A stretch of DNA of 50,655 nucleotides, from contig JAUNPK010000021.1 of the NCBI GenBank assembly GCA_030536855.1, positions 1 through 50,655 of the forward strand, given 5' to 3'. The position numbers were made by a program, and so were the translations under genes. The notes below the pieces were generated by a model. It had not been told where the DNA came from. It did no database searches and saw nothing but the letters and a program-made list of their open reading frames with translations. This DNA is from Eubacteriales bacterium. GTDB taxonomy: Bacteria > Bacillota > Clostridia > Lachnospirales > Lachnospiraceae. Position 1 is the first letter of the stretch; each line of letters opens with the position of its first letter. Below are positions 41,940-50,036 of this stretch, piece by piece.

Positions 41940-42602
41940 TTATCTTAGGTTAAGTCCTCCACCCTCTGCTTTGGAGATGTCACCGTCGCCTCTTTCTGGG
42001 TTACCTGTTCTTGTTCCACCACCCCAATTACCTGGTCGTGTAGTGCTGCCTGATGTACTTGAGGAAGGTGTATCATTACTGTTGTTATTTGTTGGTGTTG
42101 AATCGCCTGTGCTACCAAGTAAACGACTACCTGCCTTAGCTTCTTCTGCCGCCTTTGCTTCTTCTTCTTCTGAGGTTGCTTCACTGATTAAACCCTCAAT
42201 GTCTTCGATGCTCTTTTCATTTTCAATCTTCTCTTTGTATGCTTCTTTGTCAACATGATTAAGCTCTTCTAATTTGCTAATCGCTTCTTCTTTTGCTTTT
42301 GCTAACTCTTCTGCTTTGACAATAGCCTCATCATATTCAACCTTGATAGGAGATAAGTCATCTATAATAGATACTGTGTCAACCTTAGAAAGATAAGATT
42401 CCTTGTCAGTTATAAATACATCATCATTAATGTATTTAATTAGTTCATCTTTAGCTGTTTGGAGTTCATTAGCAATCCTTTGCTCTTCCTGCTTTGCCTG
42501 CATTTCTTGATTATACTTTTTAGTTGCATAGAATCCGCCTACTACAGCCAATATAGTCACAATTACAGCAGTAGTTATAATTAACTTTTTATTCTTCATC
42601 AT
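41940..42602 (-). CDS. Membrane-anchored protein with two GA-like three-helix modules and Gly-rich tail
   Basis: 220 residues. An N-terminal helix (7-25) is an anchor or uncleaved signal. Residues 46-92 and 98-143 each fit a GA-like module: LAKAKEEAISKLEELNHVDKEAYKEKI, then SIEDIEGLISEA, the pattern of albumin-binding-type three-helix bundles. An acidic Glu/Ala stretch follows; residues 160-220 are low-complexity Ser/Thr/Asn/Gly (TPSSSTSGSTTRPGNWGGG) ending GGGLNLR. It starts overlapping the last codon of its paralogue. Likely exposed on the cell surface as accessory cargo; ligand unknown. Confidence 0.65.
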   Translation of the reverse strand: MMKNKKLIITTAVIVTILAVVGGFYATKKYNQEMQAKQEEQRIANELQTAKDELIKYINDDVFITDKESYLSKVDTVSIIDDLSPIKVEYDEAIVKAEELAKAKEEAISKLEELNHVDKEAYKEKIENEKSIEDIEGLISEATSEEEEAKAAEEAKAGSRLLGSTGDSTPTNNNSNDTPSSSTSGSTTRPGNWGGGTRTGNPERGDGDISKAEGGGLNLR

Positions 42603-42988
42603 TTTTCTCCTTGTATTTGTAATTCTTTAACTCTCTTTGATTCTAATTCTGATTTATATGCTTCTTCTTCTCGCTTTCTTGCAGATTGTGCCTCTGCCTC
42701 TCTCATTTCCGCTAATTTCCTTGAATTAGCCTCATAAGCCTCATACACTAATTCCTCAATTTCAGATATTTTCTGACTTTCTTCTATCCGTAATTTATAA
42801 GTATCAGTGTCAATGTTATTATAGCGTTCAATCGCAACAAGAGCTTTATATTTTGTTTCTTCAAGTTCTTCTGCCATTATTTGTTTTTCTCTCTCATTTT
42901 TAATGTATTTAGTTATAAATATTCCGCTTACTACATACAATAAAACCATTATAACAGCAGTAGTAACAATTAACTTTTTATTCTTCAT
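42599..42988 (-). CDS. Short paralogue with one GA-like module
   Basis: 129 residues. It starts MKNKKLIVTTAVI, nearly identical to its neighbour's MKNKKLIITTAVI. One membrane helix (6-27), one GA-like module (41-84: ELEETKYKALVAIERYNNID, ISEIEELVYEA), then a charged coiled coil (85-129). Duplication from a common ancestor is clear. First gene of the pair; its promoter region has a palindrome (43020-43034). Confidence 0.65.
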   Translation of the reverse strand: MKNKKLIVTTAVIMVLLYVVSGIFITKYIKNEREKQIMAEELEETKYKALVAIERYNNIDTDTYKLRIEESQKISEIEELVYEAYEANSRKLAEMREAEAQSARKREEEAYKSELESKRVKELQIQGEK

Positions 42989-43019
42989 TGTATTTTTCTC
43001 ACAAATATTATAATACCTA

Positions 43020-43034
43020 AGTTAAATTTTAACT
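43020..43034 (-). promoter_or_regulatory. Promoter with AGTTAAA/TTTAACT palindrome
   Basis: Perfect 7-bp arms around one base, immediately upstream of a minus-strand TATAAT (near 43014-43009). Position suggests a repressor site distinct from the AGAGAA operator. Confidence 0.45.
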
Positions 43035-43075
43035 CAGAGCAGTAATAAAAACAATAGATACTTACAAAATAAAAG

Positions 43076-43097
43076 TTTGGGGAAAAGTTGGGGAAAA
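43076..43097 (+). repeat. Right-end TTGGGGAAAA repeats, probable integrase arm sites
   Basis: TTTGGGGAAAA at 43076-43086 and TTGGGGAAAA at 43088-43097, direct repeats matching those at 36265-36295. Confidence 0.55.
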
Positions 43098-43153
43098 TGA
43101 AAAATGATGGTGTGGCACCCTCCTTTTTTAAGAATTTCCAAGTACCTTTCTAA

Positions 43154-43178
43154 TTCGATCCCCGTCTCGCGCTCTTAA
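43154..43178 (+). repeat. attR: attR
   Basis: Exact 25-bp copy of the tRNA-Gly 3' end (36204-36228). The sequence before it (TTCTAA) is not tRNA, as expected for the element-side junction. Confidence 0.9.
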
Positions 43179-43180
43179 AA

Positions 43181-43213
43181 AAGAGTGATACCGAATGGTA
43201 TCACTCTTTTTTT
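43181..43213 (+). terminator. Original tRNA-Gly terminator, displaced by the insertion
   Basis: AAGAGTGATACC (43181-43192) pairs perfectly with GGTATCACTCTT (43197-43208), then TTTTT. It directly follows attR; in an empty site it would directly follow tRNA-Gly. Confidence 0.9.
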
Positions 43214-43295
43214 CGAGTCCAATCCTGGACTCGAAGTTCGATATCTCCGCTCCGCTCCGGTCCGCGCAAAGCCAAGGTCCACTGGACCTTGTGCG

Positions 43296-43309
43296 CCGTC
43301 TCGCGCTCT
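43296..43309 (+). repeat. Third partial copy of the att core
   Basis: CCGTCTCGCGCTCT repeats the tRNA-Gly 3' end 142 bases past attR. Between them are a hairpin (GAGTCC/GGACTC, near 43214-43233) and a palindrome (AAGGTCCA/TGGACCTT, 43274-43290). Possibly the scar of another insertion or a decayed tRNA copy. Confidence 0.5.
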
Positions 43310-43386
43310 CAAATATGCTTTATATTAAAGATTTATGGTTGAAAAAGATTTTGACATAACAACATAATTAGAGTATTATAATAGTA

Positions 43387-43468
43387 AGAAAGGTGCTACC
43401 GATGACGGTTCACCTGATTGTTATAATTTGTTAAGAAAGAATAACCGCAGGCAGGCGGTTATTTTTTT
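43387..43468 (+). ncRNA. Candidate antitoxin small RNA
   Basis: Promoter TTGACA (43351-43356), 17 bases, TATTAT (43374-43379). The predicted RNA has a hairpin, AGGTG..ACCG/CGGT..CACCT (near 43391-43413), then a terminator ATAACCGC/GCGGTTAT with TTTTTT (43441-43468). No start codon leads to a useful frame. It runs convergent to, and overlaps the 3' end of, the small hydrophobic peptide gene, like RatA or RNA II of par. Confidence 0.6.
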
Positions 43469-43557
43469 GTGGTCTTACTACTGCCAATCGCATAGCCAAG
43501 ACCAAAAGAGGTTAAGCAGAGACTAAGCACTGCAATTAAGCTGTCGATTGTCAACAT
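43459..43557 (-). CDS. Small hydrophobic peptide, candidate type I toxin
   Basis: 32 residues from the ATG at 43557 (AAAGGAG ten bases before): MLTIDSLIAVLSLC then a hydrophobic helix ending GYAIGSSKTTKK. A longer in-frame reading exists but includes the leader. One membrane helix and a lysine tail fit holin-like or Fst/TxpA-type toxins. The stop codon lies in the shared bidirectional terminator. The leader is about 117 bases with several hairpins, typical of slow-translated toxin mRNA. Confidence 0.6.
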   Translation of the reverse strand: MLTIDSLIAVLSLCLTSFGLGYAIGSSKTTKK

Positions 43558-43680
43558 AAGCGAGTTTCTCCTTTCCAAGATTTCCAAAAGGATTTCTATG
43601 TAATCGGAGCTATTAACTCTCCGCAAAAAGCGAACCGCCATCGTCAAAAGATAGCACCAGTGAGGATTAACCTCTTATTT

Positions 43681-43709
43681 ATTGTATCATAAATGGCTAG
43701 TATAATCAA
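43681..43709 (-). promoter_or_regulatory. Promoter of the toxin-like mRNA
   Basis: Minus-strand -35 TTGATT (43709-43704), 17 bases, -10 TACAAT (43686-43681). Confidence 0.65.
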
Positions 43710-43764
43710 TTAAAAATAGAACAAACATTCGAATGAGACCTTACGGATACTTAATCTATACCCC

Positions 43765-45060
43765 CTAAATAATCACCGTAAACATAAATTGTCCGTCATG
43801 GCACTTTATTAAATACTTCCCGTCGTACTTTTTAATGGTTGATATTATATTATGTATACCAATCCCATGTTCTTCCTTAGATTCAGATTTATTTGTCACC
43901 AATTCTCCATCAACATAACTTAAATCGCCGGTGTATGTATTCTTTACCGAAAGCACTATCTCACCATTTTCAAGAATAAATTTAAGTTTTATTATCTTGT
44001 TATCGCACTTCTCACATGCCTCTATAGCATTATCCAGAAGATTGGACAATATTGTTACAATATCTTCATCCTTTACTCTTATATCAGCAAGATCATTTAT
44101 TTGTAACACAAACAATATACCCTTATCAACCGCTTCCTGATATTTAGTATTAAGCACAGCATTAACTATTACATTGTTAGTATTAATCATATCCAGCTCT
44201 TTGTTAAGCTTTCCTGTTATATTGTTCACATATTTCTTCAATTCTGTGTAATTCTCTTTTTCAATCAATGCATCTATACATAATATCTGATTCTTATATT
44301 CATGAGTTTTCCTTCTCTGCCTGTCAAAATTCTCGGAAATGGAATGATAAAGTTCCATCTGCCCTGCCACCTGCTGCTTGAACAATTCATTATCTCTAAT
44401 TTTATGTTCATTAGTAAGAATATCGTTAATCAAATGGAATACAACTATATTCATTACAATAAGACCAGCTGCTATAATAAAATATATATCATCAACATTT
44501 TTACTATTAAGCTTTACAACCGAGTTAGTCATTGCCGCTACAATGAATATTGTAAACACGGGAAAAAAAAGAAACCTAACCCATTCCCTATTGCTCATTA
44601 TAATTGCATTTTTGCTCCTGTTACACTGCTTCATAACAGCAACAATCAAGAACAGAACAGACTTACTGAGAAACACAAGCATAATTCCCATAAGTTCGCT
44701 GCCCTGCCTTATAATATCCATATCCCCAAAACACATAACAAGTGCCAGAACAGTAACATAATCCACAATAAGCAGAAGTCCCTGATATAAAAAAGACAAT
44801 ACCAGTGCTTTTAAAATACTTATTTTAAAAATCAGATACATGCAAAATGCTATAACTCCCGTTACAAGGAGAAGTCTTATTATCATCTGGCTTTTAAAAA
44901 TTCGTGCCGTTACAAAAGACAATAATATCAAGACAATTATAATAATACTGTTCATGAACTTTTTATTTTCTTTGCGGTTGACTGCAAATGCCTGAAAAAA
45001 AATTCTACAGCAAAGTATCTCTAATGTTATTATCAATAAACTCTGAATATATGGATTCAT
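43765..45060 (-). CDS. AgrC-like sensor histidine kinase
   Basis: 431 residues. Six to seven membrane helices fill the first 220. Then come the dimerisation segment RRKTHEYKNQILCIDALIEKE (phospho-acceptor His in RKTHEYKN) and a GHKL ATPase domain with N box LSNLLDNAIEACE and G box SKEEHGIGIHNIISTI. This is the AgrC/VirS class that binds cyclic peptides through its membrane part. Its start immediately follows the stop of the response regulator gene. The likely ligand is the AgrD product encoded upstream in the same cassette. Confidence 0.85.
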   Translation of the reverse strand: MNPYIQSLLIITLEILCCRIFFQAFAVNRKENKKFMNSIIIIVLILLSFVTARIFKSQMIIRLLLVTGVIAFCMYLIFKISILKALVLSFLYQGLLLIVDYVTVLALVMCFGDMDIIRQGSELMGIMLVFLSKSVLFLIVAVMKQCNRSKNAIIMSNREWVRFLFFPVFTIFIVAAMTNSVVKLNSKNVDDIYFIIAAGLIVMNIVVFHLINDILTNEHKIRDNELFKQQVAGQMELYHSISENFDRQRRKTHEYKNQILCIDALIEKENYTELKKYVNNITGKLNKELDMINTNNVIVNAVLNTKYQEAVDKGILFVLQINDLADIRVKDEDIVTILSNLLDNAIEACEKCDNKIIKLKFILENGEIVLSVKNTYTGDLSYVDGELVTNKSESKEEHGIGIHNIISTIKKYDGKYLIKCHDGQFMFTVII

Positions 45061-45786
45061 CTATATTTCTCCTCTGTATGCAATGAATGCATCCTCTACC
45101 TCCCTGTATCTTGCTTTTGGTATTACAAGACATTTCCCGTCCATCAGTGTAACCTGATATTTCTCAATCTCAGAAACATACTTCATATTTACCATGAAGC
45201 TCTGATGTATACGCACAAAATTACAGTCATCCAGTTCTTTTTCGAAATCATTCAAAGTAGAATACATGGTATATTTTCGGACTTTATCTTCCTTAACATA
45301 AAAATCCAGTTTGTGTTTATTACTTTCAATGTAAATTATCTGATTCAGATATAATTCACGTTCACCTCCAATAAATCTAAGCCTCTTCCTGGTTAATACA
45401 TAGTTCATCTGCTCAAGTATTGCATCCAGGCACTCATATATAGACAAATCAATCTGTTTACTATCCTTGAGAATATATCTTACTGCCCCATATTTATACC
45501 CGTCTAAAGAATAGTTAATATACGCCGTCACAAATACAAGAAACATATTTCTTGTGTATAGTCTGATGTTCTCTGCCGTCTTAAGTCCGTCAAGCCCCTC
45601 CATATTAATGTCAAGAAACGCTATATTATAATCACATATATCATACCCCAACGCCAGAAATTCCGTCCCGGATTTGAATATATCTACCTGATAATCCATC
45701 TTTCTTGCTTCCATATATGTAATCAGTATAGTCTTAATCTTCTCAGCAAAAATATACTCATCATCACATACAGCAATCTTAATCAT
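45061..45786 (-). CDS. LytTR response regulator, AgrA-like
   Basis: 241 residues. Receiver domain: acidic pocket AVCDDE, phospho-acceptor D in NIAFLDINMEGLDG, conserved T/K positions in VFVTAYINY and LKD. C-terminal LytTR DNA-binding domain from about 140 (RELYLNQIIYIESNKHKLDFY, FVRIHQSFMVNMKYV). AgrA-type regulators bind direct repeats upstream of agr operons; the agrB promoter is outside the window. GGGGTGG precedes the ATG. It has its own promoter (45824-45852). Confidence 0.9.
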   Translation of the reverse strand: MIKIAVCDDEYIFAEKIKTILITYMEARKMDYQVDIFKSGTEFLALGYDICDYNIAFLDINMEGLDGLKTAENIRLYTRNMFLVFVTAYINYSLDGYKYGAVRYILKDSKQIDLSIYECLDAILEQMNYVLTRKRLRFIGGERELYLNQIIYIESNKHKLDFYVKEDKVRKYTMYSTLNDFEKELDDCNFVRIHQSFMVNMKYVSEIEKYQVTLMDGKCLVIPKARYREVEDAFIAYRGEI

Positions 45787-45810
45787 ATTGTATCCACCCC
45801 TGCATTTTAC

Positions 45811-45862
45811 AATCTTTTATTGCATTATACCAAAGGTAGATTAATATTACAAATAAAAGATT
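45811..45862 (-). promoter_or_regulatory. Promoter of the regulator-kinase pair, flanked by inverted 11-mers
   Basis: Minus-strand -35 TTGTAA (45852-45847), 17 bases, perfect -10 TATAAT (45829-45824). The inverted pair AATCTTTTATT (45811-45821) and AATAAAAGATT (45852-45862) brackets it exactly. Confidence 0.7.
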
Positions 45863-45905
45863 TTGTCATATGATATTATTCTCACAACACACCTTACTTA
45901 TTGCA

Positions 45906-46589
45906 TCATCTGACTTTTTTTATAATTCCCAACTCCATTTCATGTACCGTATCACATAGTATATCTATATCCTCTGCACTATGATTTGCCATTATAATTG
46001 TTTTTCCCTCATCTCTTAATCTGCTAAACAGTTCTCTCATCTCCTCAACTCCGTGCTTGTCCAACCCATTCATCGGTTCATCCAGCAACAATATATCAGG
46101 ATTTTCCATTAATGCCTGGGCAAGTCCCAGTCTCTGTCTCATACCCATAGAATATTTTCCCACATGCTTTCTGTTATCCGGGTCCAGTCCTACCAGCTTT
46201 ATGGAATTTCGAATTTCCTCTTTACCAATCTTATTGTTAATTCCGGCAAGAAACTTAAGATTATTATAACCACTATAATTAGCTAAAAATCCCGGGTTCT
46301 CTATAATAGCCCCCAATCCTTCAGGTATATCCGTATCTTTACCCACTCGCTTATTATTAACGGTTATTTCCCCGCTTGTAGGTATGACAAAACCACATAT
46401 GCATTTCATAAGCATAGTCTTTCCACTACCGTTTCTACCTACAAGCCCATGTATCTTTCCCTTCTCAAAATTTACGGTAACATTGTCAAGAACATTTATG
46501 TTTCCATATCTTTTCGTTACATTTTTTACTTCTATTACATTTTCTCTTTCTAAAACTCCTGTGTGTTTTTCTGTATTTATACCTTCCAT
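45906..46589 (-). CDS. ABC transporter ATPase
   Basis: 227 residues with intact motifs: Walker A GRNGSGKTM, signature YSMGMRQRLGLAQAL, Walker B ILLLDEPMNGLD, H-loop MANHSAED. The protein belongs to the bacteriocin/lantibiotic-type immunity and export class. The ATG starts at the base after the stop of the permease gene, with AGGAGGAGG upstream. It drives the two membrane proteins 46590-48231. Confidence 0.9.
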   Translation of the reverse strand: MEGINTEKHTGVLERENVIEVKNVTKRYGNINVLDNVTVNFEKGKIHGLVGRNGSGKTMLMKCICGFVIPTSGEITVNNKRVGKDTDIPEGLGAIIENPGFLANYSGYNNLKFLAGINNKIGKEEIRNSIKLVGLDPDNRKHVGKYSMGMRQRLGLAQALMENPDILLLDEPMNGLDKHGVEEMRELFSRLRDEGKTIIMANHSAEDIDILCDTVHEMELGIIKKVR

Positions 46590-47432
46590 CTAGACCTCCT
46601 CCTGAACATATACTTCCTGCCTTGCTGATACTATATACGTTATTACAATAAGCACAATTATCATGATACTGTACATCCCAAGAACATATGTAATAGTAGG
46701 AAATGTTGTCATTCCCGCCACGTCTATGTTGTTAAGGGAATTCCAGCTTATAGGCGAAAACCAATTAATGATAGGATATCCATCCACAAATGCAGTGAGC
46801 AGTACGAAGAATCCTGCAACCAATACACCTGCAAGCTTAGTTTTAGTTGCCATATTCAATACATATATAATAAGCCCGATAAATATAAAGCTTAGCCACA
46901 TCAATATAAATGCAAATATCATCGCCTGTAGGGGAGTATAATATCTCACAACTATTGCAGGTACTTTTATAGTTGTATAATATTCACTCAGCTTTCCGGG
47001 ATTAACTGCTGCCATGCCAAGCACTTTTCCCCAATATGGTGACCATCTTATATGTCCTATATTTAACATAACTGTTGCAACCATAAGAATAAATGAATAC
47101 AATAATGAACCTGCAATTATATACAGTATCTGTCCGGTATTCCATACTTTTCTTTTAGTTCTCAACATAACATATGGCTGATTACTGTCCATAAACGGTG
47201 CATCACAAAATATAAATATAACCGGTGCCATAAATACAATCTTCATATATCGAAAAGTTATTAGGAAAGGGTATAACCACGGACTCATCTTCATTCCCAT
47301 ACTTTCCGACAACAGCCTTAATCCTCCGGTATAGGAATATGTAAAAAGCAACCCAAAGCAGATGCACAATATTATTCTTTTATTGTAAGTCCACTTTCTT
47401 ATATTCTGAATGCATATTCTAATGGCTCTCAT
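46590..47432 (-). CDS. ABC transporter permease
   Basis: 280 residues, about six membrane helices (IILCICFGLLFTYS, IVFMAPVIFIFCDAPF, ILYIIAGSLLYSFILMV, LQAMIFAFILMWLSFIFIG, LAGVLVAGFFVLLTAF, VLGMYSIMIIVLIVITYIV). ABC-2 type. Overlaps the next upstream permease gene by 14 bases; GAGGAGG precedes the ATG. Confidence 0.75.
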   Translation of the reverse strand: MRAIRICIQNIRKWTYNKRIILCICFGLLFTYSYTGGLRLLSESMGMKMSPWLYPFLITFRYMKIVFMAPVIFIFCDAPFMDSNQPYVMLRTKRKVWNTGQILYIIAGSLLYSFILMVATVMLNIGHIRWSPYWGKVLGMAAVNPGKLSEYYTTIKVPAIVVRYYTPLQAMIFAFILMWLSFIFIGLIIYVLNMATKTKLAGVLVAGFFVLLTAFVDGYPIINWFSPISWNSLNNIDVAGMTTFPTITYVLGMYSIMIIVLIVITYIVSARQEVYVQEEV

Positions 47433-48231
47433 AGCTTATCCTCCTCTTTACATATCTGGAAAATACCAGACCTGACAATATTATATAGCCCAAAACCACC
47501 ATTACAGAGCCAATCACAATAACCTTTGTATCTTGACCATAAGCCGTATTGCAATTTCTTATAAAATACAAGCTTAAAAACTCAGGTAGATAATAATTAA
47601 TTTCTTCCACAAGAATATTCATAAACAACGTGCCTGTAACTGCTACGAACTTATTAGGAAGAAATGCTGAAAGGGTCATTCCCATAACAGCATATACACA
47701 GCTTACTATCGAAAAAAAGAAACACATTATAAATACAACCATCCACGGCATACTTCCGGAAGCCACATCATAAAACTTTGCTCCTTCCGGTATCAACCCA
47801 ACAGATACCCCGTGTCCCGAAATTATACAGCATAACAGGCTATACATTGTGAGTCCTGCAAATGATACTAAGAATGAAGATATTGCACACACAGTCACTT
47901 TAGTGAATATATATACCCCTGTTCCGCTTCTGGATACAATATAGTTGATGTATCCATTCTGTATGTCTTCATAATAACTGGTTGCAAAGGGAACTGAAGC
48001 TACCAATACCAAAAGCTTACTAAAGTTACTTATAAGATTAATCTGAAGCATTGACTGATATGCATTCATTAATTTAAAAAATATGGAACCTGCTTCTTTT
48101 GTAGATATGAATATTACAAGGAAATACACCACAATACATACATACACTTTCCAATTATATATAATTCTATGTATTTCCTGAGACCAAAGTCCCCTGAAAT
48201 TTCTGATTATTTTTTTTATTCTATTCCCCAT
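47419..48231 (-). CDS. ABC transporter permease
   Basis: 270 residues from the ATG at 48231 (GAGG eight bases before). Six membrane helices; the loop TSYYEDIQNGYINYIVSRSG is typical of ABC-2 exporters of the bacteriocin-immunity class. Its partner is 46590-47432; both likely form a heterodimer with the ATPase. Confidence 0.75.
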   Translation of the reverse strand: MGNRIKKIIRNFRGLWSQEIHRIIYNWKVYVCIVVYFLVIFISTKEAGSIFFKLMNAYQSMLQINLISNFSKLLVLVASVPFATSYYEDIQNGYINYIVSRSGTGVYIFTKVTVCAISSFLVSFAGLTMYSLLCCIISGHGVSVGLIPEGAKFYDVASGSMPWMVVFIMCFFFSIVSCVYAVMGMTLSAFLPNKFVAVTGTLFMNILVEEINYYLPEFLSLYFIRNCNTAYGQDTKVIVIGSVMVVLGYIILSGLVFSRYVKRRISYESH

Positions 48232-48252
48232 TTTCATGCCTCTTTTATTACC

Positions 48253-49380
48253 TTATATTTTATTCTGAAATGTTCTTGTATACAAAGAGCCATCTACGGC
48301 ATCTATAAAAATAGCTTTGTTTTGGTATTCGCCACCGTTTTCCCCCGGAACATTTTTATTTTCAATTATAACAATCCAATACGGATGTATTTCGTATTCC
48401 CGCACTACAGAAAAACCGTTCTTTATTACAGGCAAATAACAAAGCTCAATCTCCGTTACAGTCTGATCATCATAGTATTGCTGTGCTGATTTCACCATAT
48501 TCAGAGCATCTTCCATACTAATAATTTGCCCTTTAACAGAAGTTGTTTCTTTTACATCAAATCTATAATCGATTCTTATATATTCAACCCCTTTGTGCCC
48601 GACAGCCACTCTTACCTCCGCCGGAACCCCTGTATAGGATGTTCCATTAAAGGCTACATCAGAAATAGCAAGTCCCCTTATACTTTGTTTAAATATCATA
48701 TAATAGCACTCATCATCCTTGGTCCACGACATAATGTCCTTATTTCTATCACCATGTGATTCCAGATATTTATTCTGACTATCTACATCCATAGCATATA
48801 CTCTTGGATTATCACACACCTCAATTCCAAGTTTTACCAATATTTCTTTTGCTTTATTTATGGAATCCTGCTTTGATAAACCATTAAGTTCATCAAGAGG
48901 AAATCTTTCTTCCGTACTAATTTTCATTCCATATTCATTAGGGATATATATATCATGGTCTTTATTACCACAATCACTTGAACGATAAATTATATTACTT
49001 CCACTATGAAATTGGCTACCGTCACTATATGTATATATATATCTGAGTACCTCACCCTCCTTTGTGGCTATTTCCTCTACATTCTTAATTACAACATCAT
49101 CATGTACAAACATTTTCGCATTATTCTCTGTTTCTTCCTTCGTAAATCCGGCATCCACAGCTTTATACTGATTCCAGTCAGCTTCTATGTCTGCGTCTAT
49201 TACAGCATCCACCTTCATATTCTCCAAAAGAGTTCCTGTAATCTTTGTTTCCTGTATGTCAAGGCTTTCATATTCCCCTTCATCTTCAGCCTCATTAAGT
49301 GTTCCATCAGGAAATAATGAACAACCATTCAGATTAATTCCCATAACCATAATTAGGGCTATACATATCCATTTCTTCAT
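48253..49380 (-). CDS. Lipoprotein with PepSY/YycI-like C-terminal strand region
   Basis: 375 residues from the ATG at 49380 (GGAGGG six bases upstream). The signal MKKWICIALIMVMGINLNGC is a lipoprotein leader. The body is mixed alpha/beta; the end (PYWIVIIENKNVPGENGG, AIFIDAVDGSLYTRTFQ) resembles PepSY/YycI-like folds that bind or modulate peptides or kinases. It lies between the secreted protein and the ABC genes, and may be an immunity or transport partner; that is inference. Confidence 0.65.
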   Translation of the reverse strand: MKKWICIALIMVMGINLNGCSLFPDGTLNEAEDEGEYESLDIQETKITGTLLENMKVDAVIDADIEADWNQYKAVDAGFTKEETENNAKMFVHDDVVIKNVEEIATKEGEVLRYIYTYSDGSQFHSGSNIIYRSSDCGNKDHDIYIPNEYGMKISTEERFPLDELNGLSKQDSINKAKEILVKLGIEVCDNPRVYAMDVDSQNKYLESHGDRNKDIMSWTKDDECYYMIFKQSIRGLAISDVAFNGTSYTGVPAEVRVAVGHKGVEYIRIDYRFDVKETTSVKGQIISMEDALNMVKSAQQYYDDQTVTEIELCYLPVIKNGFSVVREYEIHPYWIVIIENKNVPGENGGEYQNKAIFIDAVDGSLYTRTFQNKI

Positions 49381-49397
49381 ACTCATCCCTCCAATCG

Positions 49398-49432
49398 GCA
49401 GATGTCAGTATACTATGCATACCAACATCTGC
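49398..49432 (-). promoter_or_regulatory. Intercistronic hairpin before the lipoprotein gene
   Basis: GCAGATGT (49398-49405) and ACATCTGC (49425-49432) are perfect arms; GTAT/ATAC extends the stem inside a CA/CA internal loop. Followed by the GGAGGG site and not by T, so it probably stabilises or processes the mRNA between the agr part and the rest. Confidence 0.55.
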
Positions 49433-49456
49433 TTTATTTATTCTTTTACAATATTA

Positions 49457-49855
49457 TTAAGGTTCCCAATTTCCGGTTACATTAAGTGAATATCTATCAA
49501 TTTCACATTTTAAACGATAGTTGTTACCATTATAAACATCCCTTATATAAGGCATCTCATATCTTCCTGATATTGCTGTTGCATATACTTTCTCAGAATA
49601 ATCTTGATAATCTCCATACTGCCCGATAATAGTATATGCAAGTCCTGAGTACTGCGATGAAGCACTATAATTAACCTCCCCATAATTATTACTATTATTT
49701 CGTGTGACATTATCGGTATATTCTATTGCATTTCCATCTTCTTCAATCATTGATAAGTAAAAATCAAAATCTCCTCCCGCAAAAGCAGGCACTGTCATCA
49801 TCATTACTGCTACAACAGTTAAAATAAAAGTTCTAATCTTATTTTTAATTCTCAT
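49457..49855 (-). CDS. Secreted DUF2712-like small protein
   Basis: 132 residues. A classical signal peptide ends at PAFA|GGDF. The mature part is Asn/Tyr-rich (DNVTRNNSNNYGEVNY) and ends RYSLNVTGNWEP, similar to the C-terminus of DUF2712/lactococcin-972-like secreted proteins (V-SG-W-D). These accompany ABC exporter/immunity genes, as here. It could be an antimicrobial or a signal modulator. Similarity is by pattern only. Confidence 0.55.
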   Translation of the reverse strand: MRIKNKIRTFILTVVAVMMMTVPAFAGGDFDFYLSMIEEDGNAIEYTDNVTRNNSNNYGEVNYSASSQYSGLAYTIIGQYGDYQDYSEKVYATAISGRYEMPYIRDVYNGNNYRLKCEIDRYSLNVTGNWEP

Positions 49856-49886
49856 AACGTTAGTCTCCTTTTGTACAAAATTATTC

Positions 49887-50036
49887 TTATCTTTTGTTAT
49901 TACTAATTTGTTCCGGTCTCTTTGGCTGATGCAGAATTCCTATGCACACCGGCGGCCATTCTTCAGCGTTTCTTTTAACTGCACCATTAGTAACCTTCTT
50001 AATAGCCATTAAGGCCATTCTATTAAGTTTTTCCAT
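49887..50036 (-). CDS. agrD: AgrD-type cyclic autoinducer precursor
   Basis: 49 residues; ATG at 50036 with AGGAGG upstream, overlapping the end of agrB by 14 bases. An amphipathic leader (MEKLNRMALMAIKKVTNG) is followed by EEWPPV and then CIGIL-HQPKRPEQ. A cysteine four residues before an HQPK-P tail is the hallmark of clostridial AgrD; it predicts a five-residue thiolactone ring closed between Cys31 and Leu35. AgrB would cut after Leu35. It is too short for a typical ORF cut-off. Confidence 0.85.
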   Translation of the reverse strand: MEKLNRMALMAIKKVTNGAVKRNAEEWPPVCIGILHQPKRPEQISNNKR

